From NCBI GenBank assembly GCA_904063045.1, contig CAJFCJ010000094.1, forward strand, positions 1 to 32,390: a stretch of 32,390 bases of DNA, read 5' to 3'. A program made the position numbers and the translations under genes. Below, piece after piece: positions 1-8,990 of this stretch (positions are counted from its first letter, which is position 1; each line of letters begins with the position of its first letter). This DNA comes from Dimorphilus gyrociliatus (lineage: Eukaryota; Annelida; Polychaeta; Dinophilidae). The notes beneath the pieces are model-generated. The model searched no databases. It saw nothing but the letters and a program-made list of their open reading frames with translations, and was not told the DNA's origin.

Positions 1-1016
1 AGCCAATTATTGCAAAAAGTTAATAGACTTGTATATCTTTCATCTCCTTTGTTTATTCCACATTTGGATAAGATTAAATTGAAAATCTCTTCATAAATTG
101 AGAATTCATTGAAGAATAATTCATCTTGTTTTTGTAAATTCCAAATATGTGCAGTTAAATATGCATAAAAAGGATTTGTACATAATTTAAGAATAGTGTC
201 ATTGTGATTGGACAAATATTTCCATACTTTTAATGATTTTTTATTGGTATTAGGTTTAATTTTAAGAAATTGTGGTAAATGATAATAATCATTCCATATA
301 CCATTTCCAAATTCATTACAACAGATAGACTCATCATTAAAGATTATATTAAAAAATATTTGAATTTGATTTTTGTTAAAACCTTTCAAATGGAATTTAT
401 GATGATAATGATAATTTGGTATTGAGTCTCTTCTATCATTCCATGATGGTCTTGACCAAACAATTAATGGACAATATAGTTTTTTGGCTTTTTTAATGAG
501 GCTATCAAGTTTACTAGTTGAATAATCAACACCATCAATTAAAATTAGAATTTTACAATCCGATTCATCTTTATACAAGATTTTCTCTAAGATTTTTAGA
601 GTAATTATTGAATTTTTGCAAAAATTCTGCTCTAATAATATTTCTTCAAGAGTAATATCATCATCATCATCAGTATCAATTTTATTTACATTCATATAGA
701 AAATAAATGTGTAATCTTTTAAAATACTGTGCATCCCTTTTTCCCAAAGGTAAAGAATTTTTAGTGCATGAAATGTTTTCCCTGACCCAGCAGCACCGGA
801 AATTAATACTCTCTTATCCTGCCTACCTTCAATTACATTCAAAAATTGTTCATTGCTAAAATATTTGCCATTTGTAGAAATCAATTGACTGGGTATCAAG
901 ATGTCGCCAAATTGAATTGTTGGGAAACAATGATTTGTAAATGGCGAATTTGAAGCTCTTTTCAATTGTTTTCTAACATATTTTCTTCTATCTTGTTGTA
1001 TTGTTTTAATATCCAT
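1..1016 (-). CDS. NACHT-domain P-loop ATPase (NLR-like), 3' end beyond window
   Basis: An open frame runs from ATG at 1016 (complement) to the window edge, 338 codons without a stop. Residues 74-81 read GAAGSGKT (Walker A), 156-164 ILILIDGVD (hydrophobic strand plus Walker B aspartate) and 186-190 VWSRP (sensor-1-like arginine). This order and spacing are those of NACHT STAND ATPases, which oligomerise on ATP binding in innate-immune or cell-death signalling. The first 60 residues are polar and show no recognised death-fold domain. An in-frame TGA lies seven codons upstream of the ATG, so this is either the true start or an exon with an upstream spliced part. The winged-helix region and any LRRs would lie left of the window. 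Family assignment is firm; a specific function is not. Confidence 0.88.
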   Translation of the reverse strand, partial: MDIKTIQQDRRKYVRKQLKRASNSPFTNHCFPTIQFGDILIPSQLISTNGKYFSNEQFLNVIEGRQDKRVLISGAAGSGKTFHALKILYLWEKGMHSILKDYTFIFYMNVNKIDTDDDDDITLEEILLEQNFCKNSIITLKILEKILYKDESDCKILILIDGVDYSTSKLDSLIKKAKKLYCPLIVWSRPSWNDRRDSIPNYHYHHKFHLKGFNKNQIQIFFNIIFNDESICCNEFGNGIWNDYYHLPQFLKIKPNTNKKSLKVWKYLSNHNDTILKLCTNPFYAYLTAHIWNLQKQDELFFNEFSIYEEIFNLILSKCGINKGDERYTSLLTFCNNW

Positions 1017-1311
1017 TAAATCTCCAAATTTTCTTCATAGATAAAGAGGAAATCCCCAAAAGCTAAGTTCTATGAAAGCCTCTTCACCAACCTCTTTTTT
1101 TCACAAGATTTAGTTAAAAATATTATTCTCATTTACCTCGCAATTTCGTTCAAAGCAATCCAACAAAATGAATACAAATTTCACAACAAGAAATTCATTA
1201 TTTTGCAGAAAATCCTAGTATGAGTCAAGGTAAATAGTTACCTCACCATTTTATGCATATAACCTATTCGAATGTTATTCCAATTTTTATGCTGTCCATA
1301 TGAGACAGATA

Positions 1312-2500
1312 TTATCTAAACATAGATATTATGGTCATGTTTTTATTGTTTTCTTCTTGAATAAGAAAATCTGTTTCAAAATCTACATTAGCAGTTGCCT
1401 CATCAATCAATATCAAATATGACTGTTTTAATAATTCTCTTGCCAAACAAATTAATTGCTTCTCACCAATACTGAGATTTTTTCCTCCTCCAATCACAGG
1501 TGATTGTAATTTATCCTTCAATTCTCTTATCTTTTTTGATAATTGAACTTTTTGGAGACTCATCCAAATATCTTCATCTTAATTAAAAATATTTATAAAA
1601 TCAAAGAAAACGCTTACAATGCCATCTACTGTAATCAGATATAATCCAATCAAAGTAGGCTTTATAGGTTCTCCAATTGGATAGTCATCTATATTTTGCT
1701 CATCTTCATGATATAAAATTATTTGATTACTCTGTGTATTTTTATCATCTGCAATTGATATTCGGATCTTTTCAAATTATTATTTCCTACCTGTTGAAGT
1801 GAACATACTTGTAAAACTTTGGTGTATTTTATAAAATTGAATGTATCTCCAAATACAATATTATCCATAATTGATGCATAATTTATTAGCCAAGGATCTT
1901 GTGATAAATACGATTTTTTTAGTGGAATGTCAATAAATCCATTCATTGGACTTAGCTCTCCAAGTATTGTTAGAAGTAGTGTAGTTTTTCCAGAGCCAGT
2001 TTTTCCATAGATTCCAATTAGAGATGGAGATTGAAAACAAACATTACATTCTGAATTAGAATTGTCTTTTTCTTTCCAACTAAAATTAACATCTTTTGAA
2101 AGGAAAATTTTTGGATTGTTGCTGTCTTTCTCATTGGAAGATGACAACTTTATATATCTATTTGTTGCTTTGTTATTTACAAGTATATCATATGCCTGAT
2201 ATGACTGAAATATTGCAATACAATTAATTTTATAAAGCAGGTAAATCCTGAAGGAAAACCATGAAGAATTCCAATAAGAATTGATGTTGTAAATATTGCT
2301 GTGATTGATCCCAGTGATAAGGCAAAATACTGAAAAGTATACGGTATTTTTTCTAGGTCAGTGGAGAAAACTGCCAAAATTTTTCCAGCTGTTGTTTTGT
2401 GTAAACATTCATAATCAATTTTTAAAATCTTTTCAAAAATACAACATCCAGAGCAGATTTTAGACAAAGGCCACATTTTATTAATTAAATAACATAATGG
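1312..2500 (-). pseudogene. ABCC/MRP-type ABC transporter relic with internal deletion
   Basis: Three blocks lie in order on the minus strand. About 2497-2229 encodes part of a first transmembrane domain (motif TTAGKILAVFSTDLEKI, as in MRP coupling regions). 2204-1791 encodes the first half of NBD1: GKTGSGKTT Walker A and a Q-loop YLSQDPWLINYASIMDNIVFG-like stretch, ending at a CAG|gtagga donor with an acceptor tttcag before 2204. 1577-1312 encodes the second half of an NBD with signature LSIGEKQLICLAREL and Walker B LILIDEATANVD, whose wording is typical of NBD2. The second half of NBD1, all of TMD2 and the first half of NBD2 are missing; only about 210 nt separate the blocks. The TMD block is preceded by an in-frame TGA and the splice phases of the two NBD blocks do not match. 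An incomplete, probably dead export pump of the multidrug-resistance class. Confidence 0.8.
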
Positions 2501-2570
2501 TCTGGATAAATCAATTAATCAATTTGAAAAGTGAAACTGAAAGTTGAAAAAAATTATAGATATTTTCAAA

Positions 2571-3479
2571 ATGGCGGATGAAGGGTATTTTATCAGTAAG
2601 GAGGACGTAATTTGTCCAATTTGCTTGGAAAGCTGGATGGAAAATGATCCAAGATTACTTGCCTGTTTACACACGAAGATCATAGGGGCCGACAGAAAAC
2701 GTCCCCAAATGAGATTTTTGAAAGCAACATTTCGGATTGAAAAATGGTTAGGAGGGATAAAGTAGATTTTGATTTATAGTTAGGGGGGTTCCATCTAAGG
2801 GTTAGGAGCAATCAAAAAGGTTAAGGAGAGACAAGGGCTAGGTTAGGGTTAGGGTTAAATCATGAATTTGGGGACGTTTTCTGTCGTATCCAGATCATAA
2901 GAAAGAGTCAGCGATGTATTGCGAAACGCATAGTATTCAAAATTTATGCGTCATTTGTTGGACAGAGAATCATAGCGATTGTAAAGTATATCCAATGGCC
3001 AGATTAGATAAAAAGAAAGAAATCATCGAACAACTGCAAATGGATGATGAGAAAAATGAGGAAGAAATTCTGTGTAAATTGGCTCAATATAAATTAAATA
3101 TATTTGATGAAGTTGAAAATCAATTTCAAACTATTAGAATAAAGTTTCAAGATGCAATTGAAGAGAGAAAGAAATTATGGAGTATTGTCTATAATCATAG
3201 TAAACTATTGGAAAAAATTCCAGATGATATCAGCCTTCTCAAAATCGAGGACTTCTTTCTTCATCGAAAACTTTGGAAAGTATCGATTTCCAAAAATGTA
3301 ATTTAGATAAAGATGATTGTAGATCTATTACGAACCTGCTGAATAATTGCTCTAAAATAGAAAGAGTAGCATTAGACTCCAATGAAAAAACATGGGAAAT
3401 GATCTGATAGATATTTGTCGAGGATATACACATTCAACAAATACATTGAAATCTATTCATTTCCAAAAGTGTAATTTGA
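2571..3479 (+). pseudogene. TRIM-like RING/B-box/coiled-coil/LRR gene, interrupted
   Basis: ATG 2571 opens a RING start (CPICLESWMENDPRLLACLHT) at residues 18-37; proteins of this class are usually E3 ubiquitin ligases. The reading then enters a 207-bp MITE (2685-2891) and the second half of the RING (the later zinc ligands) is absent. After the MITE, 2914-3020 encodes a short B-box-like zinc motif (C-x2-H-x5-C-x2-C-x4-H-x2-C), followed to about 3250 by a charged helical, coiled-coil-like segment. From about 3265 another frame encodes LRR sequence (TLESIDFQKCNL, then NTLKSIHFQKCNL) ending at TAG about 3479. The two frame changes fall at A4 (3267-3270) and A6 (3385-3390); one extra A at each would restore a continuous LRR frame. 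TRIM proteins normally carry PRY/SPRY or NHL C-termini, so an LRR tail is unusual. As written the gene cannot make a full protein. Confidence 0.75.
2685..2891. mobile_element. 207-bp MITE inserted in the RING exon
   Basis: Terminal inverted repeats of about 26 bp: the left end begins GGGGCCGACAGAAAACGTCC and the right end, read on the minus strand, begins GGATACGACAGAAAACGTCC. The flanks carry an 8-bp duplication AGATCATA (2677-2684 and 2892-2899). The interior has no ORF and contains a short TTAGGG-like run near the right end (ggttagggttagggtt). It shares interior sequence with copies at 10452 and 21890 (the 'ctaagggttaggarcaat' block). Non-autonomous; see the 21890 copy for the clearer 9-bp duplication that suggests MULE ancestry. 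Confidence 0.88.
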
Positions 3480-3664
3480 AATTAGTAGAATAGAATATAT
3501 TTCATATGAGAGAAACATTTTTAAATTAGTAAAGTTATATGTTACTTGAATACCACACATCAAAAGTTTTTGCTGTTTACTATTCATTCAAGTTAACATT
3601 CAAATATTTAAATAATTCAAATGTTATTAATGTGAACAAATGAAAAGGTCATTTACTTGGAACA

Positions 3665-4114
3665 TCATTTTGTTCCTAATATATATACACTTAATACCAT
3701 GAAAAATGCATATGGCCAGTTAAGCATACTAACACATAACAAACTAGCCGAATTTCGTAAAGCTCCTCCAATTGCACTACCCACCATATAAACAGCCAAT
3801 TTTGCAAAACTTTTCAAAAATATACTGAAAAATCGGCTCTCTGGTTGATTTTCTTTTTTCTTTTCCAGTTTTATGTCAACATTTCCGCATTCATTGTCTA
3901 GTACATCAACTTTGGTGTTGTTGTACTTCCAAAAGGATACAACATAATGGCCTCTACAAATGAAGCGGTGGCCTTCAAATTCTGAGGACAAATCAACAGT
4001 TGCATCTGACTCATTCTTGAATTTCAGATATAGGCAAATCCTTTCTTCTATTTCAAAACCTGACAAATCATCAACAGTTATTTTTTGATTATTGGCAATC
4101 TCTCGAACATCTAA
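3665..4114 (-). CDS. Unrecognised protein, C-terminal exon with hydrophobic tail
   Basis: An open frame from a good acceptor (tttgcaatcag before 4114) to TGA at 3665 gives 150 codons including the stop. The N-terminal two thirds is soluble and mixed charge (LDVREIANNQKITVDDLSGF, then GHRFICRGHYVVSFW). A lysine-rich stretch (KLEKKKENQ) is followed by an amphipathic segment and a strongly hydrophobic C-terminus (LLCVSMLNWPYAFFMVLSVYILG), which could be a tail anchor. No family is recognised. The upstream exon was not found in the next few hundred bases. The open length and splice signal favour a real exon, but it has no homologue I can name. Confidence 0.45.
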   Translation of the reverse strand, partial: LDVREIANNQKITVDDLSGFEIEERICLYLKFKNESDATVDLSSEFEGHRFICRGHYVVSFWKYNNTKVDVLDNECGNVDIKLEKKKENQPESRFFSIFLKSFAKLAVYMVGSAIGGALRNSASLLCVSMLNWPYAFFMVLSVYILGTK

Positions 4115-5370
4115 CTGATTGCAAAGTATTCAAAAAGTTTTGTTCTATTTGAATATAAATTTTACAGCAGCAAGTGAAATACATACATTATTAGGAATAA
4201 AGAGAATTGAATCTCATAGGCTTAGTGCTCTGTCGGGAGAATGTGTAAAAATGTGTTAATTTTATATGTATAATTAATCATATTTTCAAAAAAAGTTGAC
4301 TTTGATAGTTAAACTTAAGGGACAAAAAAGGTTCAAAAAGAGACAGAAAAAGTCCACAAAAAAACAAAATATTTACTAAATGACAAAAATTTTTTAGATA
4401 TCTCTTCAGAGTAACAAAAAGATTTTTTAATTCATACTTTTGACAAAATATAAAAAAAATGTATGATCCAAGCAAAAACAGGTATTGTTGGAAATCTTCT
4501 GCTGTGAATATAAAAAAGATCAACTTCCTTTTTTGCCTAATGTGTTGTATTTATATTTTTTTTTACTGTTTTACAAACTTGAAAATGAAACACAATCATT
4601 CAGTTCGGCCCACTTTGGACATTTCGGACCATTTTAGAACATTTTGGCCCATTCTAAGGAAAGCATACCAAAGGCATTGTGTCTCACTTGAAGATATATT
4701 AAATGAAATATTGACACTTTTATGTTTAATTTCTACCAAAATTACATTTCTTTAGACTATTTGTGAAGGAACTTGAAAGGTTCTATTTATGTGAGTACTT
4801 TGGTGCATTGATACATGATTGGTAAAGGTGAATACTGTTCTGAAGAAGATATGGTAAAGAGAGTTGATATAAATGATGAAACTTCATTTGAGATAGATAA
4901 GCAGCCTAACATCATGGAAAAAGTAAGAGATCATTTCAAAGTTGTAGGTAGAAGTACAAAAAGTAAAGACTTACTTCTACAGCTCCTTGTCCTTCTTACA
5001 AAAAGGATCAAAGTCCATTGTAAGAAATGAAAATAATCTTCATAAGTTGCATAAAAATTTGGAAAATGTTCTTCAATCAAAAATGGACTTGAAAGAAATA
5101 ATCATTAATACTCTATACTGGTTTTGTGTGTTATATAACTTCTTTGAAGAATTTATATATTTATGCATTCCTATCCAATCAGCAGATATATTACACATCA
5201 GCTTTTCTTCTTTGTTCTCTCTCCTCCTTTTCCCCGCAAAATTCAGTTATGATGCTAATAGGTGAATTGATGAATGAGTATAATACCATCTTTTCATGAG
5301 ATATAAATTTCATTTGATTTCTACATTTAAAAAATCCTTGTAGTTGAAAATTTCCTATTTAAAGCAAATA
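4115..5370. other. Mostly non-coding; weak ORF fragments, no family recognised
   Basis: Low-complexity AT-rich DNA. Plus-strand open stretches of 70-100 codons occur at 4459-4755, 4815-5030 and 4987-5265. The last two read as plausible soluble, helical protein (for example LLLQLLVLLTKR, then NNLHKLHKNLENVLQSK) in adjacent frames, so a decayed coding exon is possible. A short imperfect repeat of a TTTGGACATTTCGGACCA-like unit lies at about 4605-4660. I could not assign any of this. Confidence 0.3.
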
Positions 5371-5797
5371 TCAATAAAGATAAGATAAAAAAGAAGCAAA
5401 TTCTCCCAAACCACAATTGTATTCATCATCTCCTAGTGGACATTGGTTGACTCCATCACACATTTGCTCAATTGATATACAATATCTTTCTCTACTACAT
5501 AAATAGAAACCGTGTTTACAAGATGTTTCTGCGCAAAATTCCCATCGAATATAAGAACAACTGTCCAACTCTGGGGCAACTCCTCCTTCTTCATCTTCGC
5601 CACCCTGACAATCCATCTTACCATCTCCTTCATAGAATTTTGGTAGGCATATACCATGACATTCAATTTTATTTCTCTTATCTCTGCACTCTACGACATC
5701 TTCATAAGAATTTGAATTACTTTGAGAGAAAAAGCAGTTCTCATCACTGTAATCATAGCAATGTCGTTCATTGCCACAAATATAGTGATTCTATTCA
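5371..5797 (-). CDS. LDL-receptor class A (LDLa) repeat exon, possibly pseudogenised
   Basis: The minus-strand frame encodes clustered cysteines with the LDLa acidic C-terminus. The clearest module ends CDGVNQCPLGDDEYNC; a second reads KMDCQGGEDEEGG after CHGICLPKFYEGDG; a third upstream ends HCYDYSDENC. LDLa modules are about 40-residue, three-disulphide, calcium-binding units in secreted or surface receptors (SDE/DDE acids bind Ca2+). An in-frame TAG lies just upstream at about 5788 (before NHYICGNERHCYDYSDENC), and the frame ends LSYLY-TGA at 5371. No signal peptide or membrane anchor was seen, so this is one exon of a larger gene or a decayed copy. Confidence 0.75.
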
Positions 5798-5835
5798 TTT
5801 GAACATGCCCTATACCAAATATACACTAGCGCCAT

Positions 5836-5857
5836 CTATATATATATATATATATAA
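5836..5857. repeat. (TA)n microsatellite
   Basis: About 22 bp of alternating TA directly upstream (minus-strand sense) of the LDLa exon. Confidence 0.9.
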
Positions 5858-6037
5858 ACTGGTATATCTAAAGTTTTTCTGAACCACCTGATGTTGTAGA
5901 GATCAGATTTCTATTGGAATTCTTTCTTTGCCATGCAACTTTTTAAAATTAAATTCATTGGCAACTTATTAAAATATTTAGATTCTGTTTTATTTTTTAC
6001 CACCAAATCCAAATTTGGAAATATCATCAGCATTGAA

Positions 6038-6421
6038 TTATGAATTTAATGAAACAACACTTTGAAAAAGTTCAAAAGTTTTAATTTTACGTAAAGTTGG
6101 ATAATCAGCAAATGTCAAATTTCTCACACTGCAAAACTTTTCAACTTTATATGTGTCTAATTTGTTGTTAATTTTGAAAATATGGTAGTGAAATTGGTGT
6201 GAAATCTTTAGATACAAGTTTGCATTTTTTTATTGAAATGTATATGTTAACTTTACTGTAAAAAATGCGGCTTTTGCGCATACTTCCGCCTCTTTTGAAT
6301 AGATAGTATCAACTCTGTAAACTTGATTGTTGTATTTTGAATTTAAAATATAATTATTTTGAAAACTAGTAGCAAATAAATCTTTAACAAATAGAAAAGA
6401 AGAAACCAAAAAAAAATACAT
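6038..6421 (-). pseudogene. Unknown secreted protein with signal peptide, one in-frame stop
   Basis: ATG at 6421 (complement) starts MYFFLVSSFLFVKDLFATS, a convincing signal peptide. The frame continues through VCAKAAFFTVKLTYTFQ to a TAA at about 6230, and the same frame then stays open for about 60 more codons (DTYKVEKFCSVRNLTFADYP) to TAA at 6038. A single nonsense codon next to an A7 run therefore splits an otherwise continuous frame of 128 codons. The family is not recognised. It may be a pseudogene, or the 3' half may be a chance extension. Confidence 0.4.
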
Positions 6422-6578
6422 CAAAATAATTTTAAAAATCTACTAACAACTGGAATTTCGCTCAAGGCACGACAGTAAAATTATCTTTTCACTCAACTTT
6501 TTCTTGATTTTGCTAAATGGAAAGAAATTTTTTTTTGTAATACGACCATTTTGGTATTGAATTATCATTATTTCTCAT

Positions 6579-6755
6579 TTACTGATAGCAGCATTCTCCC
6601 TTATGATTCCAGTCCAAATGAGCTGTTTTAATTGGTTTATCAACTTTCCAAAAACTGGTAATACTGTGAATATCATCATCATATCCAAACATTTGGCAGA
6701 AATAGACACTGAATTCTTGATTTATTGCATTGCCAAATATAATATGGTTCTCCAT
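6579..6755 (-). CDS. Small Cys-containing ORF, unrecognised
   Basis: A 58-codon frame from ATG 6755 to TAA 6579. It reads like folded extracellular protein (FSVYFCQMFGYDDDIHSITS, then LDWNHKGECCYQ) with three cysteines. The preceding in-frame codon is a stop and no splice acceptor is obvious. It may belong with the 6926-7201 exon. Function unknown. Confidence 0.35.
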   Translation of the reverse strand: MENHIIFGNAINQEFSVYFCQMFGYDDDIHSITSFWKVDKPIKTAHLDWNHKGECCYQ

Positions 6756-6925
6756 TTACAAGAAGTATTATAAAACCTTTAATAAAAATGCCATCTCTTG
6801 TTAAATTACTGAATATGATTTTCCTTTCTAAAGGACAAAGTAGATATTTCAAAATTATGCAATTTCCCTTTCTGTTTTTGTGTGTTAGTTTATCTATCTT
6901 TTTTTCACATTTGGTATCAATTAAT

Positions 6926-7201
6926 TTAGGTTTTTTCCTCTACAGCTGCAAATTTAATATCACAATTTTTAAATACATTCTCTTCAATTTTACAACCAAC
7001 AATACGGGGAATCTGTTTTAAGGAATACCTTTTGAAAAGGTTAATTATTTGAATTGGACATACATTTGATTTACCGATATTTCTCGACATGCATGATATT
7101 AGTACTTGGTTTGTATGGTTTAATCTACACATTAATTTGCAAGCAACCAGATTTTGTATTCCACAATCAAATAAAGCTGGAGATTTACCATAGGATTTCA
7201 T
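6926..7201 (-). CDS. Cysteine-rich exon, unknown extracellular protein
   Basis: The frame includes a spaced-cysteine stretch (ALFDCGIQNLVACKLMCRLN, then SNVCPIQI and GCKIEENVFKNCDIKFAA). A possible acceptor (aaatctccag) sits just upstream of CTTTATTTG. The cysteine spacing resembles a secreted disulphide-rich module, but I cannot match it to PAN, EGF, Ly6 or LDLa. It ends in a stop, or at a possible donor (gct|gtagag) shortly before. Likely one exon of a larger gene on the minus strand. Confidence 0.4.
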   Translation of the reverse strand: MKSYGKSPALFDCGIQNLVACKLMCRLNHTNQVLISCMSRNIGKSNVCPIQIINLFKRYSLKQIPRIVGCKIEENVFKNCDIKFAAVEEKT

Positions 7202-7955
7202 ATATCAAAACTTGAAAATTCCCTATTAACTAAATAGTTAGCTTTTACTTGGAAAACTACAATTGCACTTCTATCAATTGTTATTTCACTGAATATTACA
7301 AAATTTGCCTCTTATGACATTTTAGCCATTATTGTTCATATGGTTCTCTTAAAAACTGACCATTTATCTAGCCATATATTTAACATGATCATGCAGTTTG
7401 TCATTTTCACCTAAATGTCTTTTAATCTTTTTGAAATGATGTTTTGTAATAATACCAGAAAGAAATGGAAGAGCTAACATTACCATAGCCATGATTAATT
7501 AATTTTCCTAAGTATTCAACTTTGCAACATATCTTTATAAATCTTTACAAGGAAATGTAAATTTATATAATTTACTCATAATCTAACAGCATAAGAAACA
7601 TTATGTAAATTGATGATAGGTTAAATATGATAAACTTATTGCAACAATTACCATAATACTGCAATAGACATTTTGCCAAAAATGTTTCCATGGTGGAGAT
7701 TTGTCTGGAATGATTGGATGAGTTTTGCTCTTGGAGTTCTCTAGGCATTGCTTGTCCAATGGTAAATAAGTAAAAGATTATTTTTTGATTGAGTAACAAA
7801 GCAAATGATCATTTTGTTAACAAGCATACTGGCTTCTCTATACTTTTTCAACATTAACAAACTAAAGAAAAACATTGCAATGGAGGTCAATACCCAACTT
7901 TCAAAACAGATAAATTAACTACTAACTTTAAATGTACCAAAGTAGTTGTACATAT
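7202..7955. other. No gene recognised
   Basis: AT-rich DNA. A 75-codon minus-strand frame (7572-7799) has no recognisable domain. Confidence 0.3.
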
Positions 7956-7959
7956 TTGG

Positions 7960-8339
7960 CATCAAACCAAAATTTATATCTTAATAAATCCAATACTCCT
8001 TATTCCATTCCAGTATTTGCCATAACACTCCATATTTCATTACAGTTTAATTGCAAGTTCTCTTCATATTTTCTTCTTTCCTTTATGAAGACAGGAAACC
8101 GAATAAAGAATTCATCTAGAATTCCAATTTTAATATAATATGACAGTTATGGAGATTTATTTCAAACCAACCCTTTCCTAAAATGTTTTCATGCTTAGAA
8201 ACAACCACTCTCATGACATTAGATTGTCCTGGAATATTTCAAAGTGTCTCTTACACATTAAAATAGTTGGTGTCTGATCTAAAGACAATCCTTTTTGTGC
8301 TCAAGTCTGCAGTTGATTTGTTGAGAACAATTTTAATTT
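7960..8339 (-). pseudogene. Decayed extracellular-protein exon, unrecognised
   Basis: A polypyrimidine tract and acceptor (tttctaag) precede a phase-1-compatible start at about 8339. The minus strand then reads protein-like sequence broken by stops: EIKIVLNKSTADLSTKRIVF, then VVSKHENILGKGWFEINLHN, then in a shifted frame LDEFFIRFPVFIKERRKY and LQLNCNEIWSVMANTGME. At least two in-frame stops and one frame shift occur. Phase-1 entry matches the modular extracellular genes elsewhere in the window. No family identified. Confidence 0.35.
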
Positions 8340-8990
8340 CTTAGAAATACATAATGAGATCGAGAAAAAGACTAAGAAGAGTATTGTTGGTGATTTCTAT
8401 GCATAAAACATTGATCCAATTTGGATATATTTGTCTAGTTCTAATTCTATTGATTTATTACAAAACACTAATGTTTAAACACAAGTTTAGCTTATTAAGT
8501 CAACAAAATTTTCTTTGTGTATTTTAATAGGAGAAGCAGCTCTACTTTTTCAATTTTGGCCTATTTTACTTTTCATACAGATAGTAAGGTTTAAGCCTAT
8601 TAATCTAGTTTAGAAAAACTTGTTGATTTTCAGTGTCCAAGTAGATGGTATATTGATTGTTATCAAGAGAAATTTCTCTATCTGATCTGACTGAAAAGAA
8701 AGGAGTACTTTACTGAATATATTAATAAATTCTGTAGATTTTTGTTTTCTCTTATAAGGAACCAGTCTAAACTTTTATATTATTTTTTTTTCAATACGAA
8801 ATCCTCTGCTATAATAATTGTAGCTTACCTAAATCCATAAACAGGATATTTAAAGGTTGATCAACTCTCTCTACTTTTACCATATTTAATAAAGATAGGT
8901 GGACATTGAGAAATTAGACACAACTATAAATTATTTTTCAGTGTTTAATCTGTTTGTTTAAGGCAGTTTTCTTTGTTAAAACTATCAAAA
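8340..8990. other. Intergenic region upstream of actin
   Basis: No coding signal. A tract and AG at about 8949 and 8964 could be acceptors of a 5'-UTR intron of the actin gene, as is common for actins, but this cannot be shown here. Confidence 0.3.

Noticed and set aside
2826-2860. TTAGGG run as a true telomere or chromosome end
   Set aside because: Only a few units, located inside a MITE with terminal repeats and a target duplication; coding sequence continues on both sides.
5472-5882. 136-codon plus-strand frame
   Set aside because: It is antisense to the LDLa exon; the cysteine and acidic pattern on the minus strand is far more convincing.
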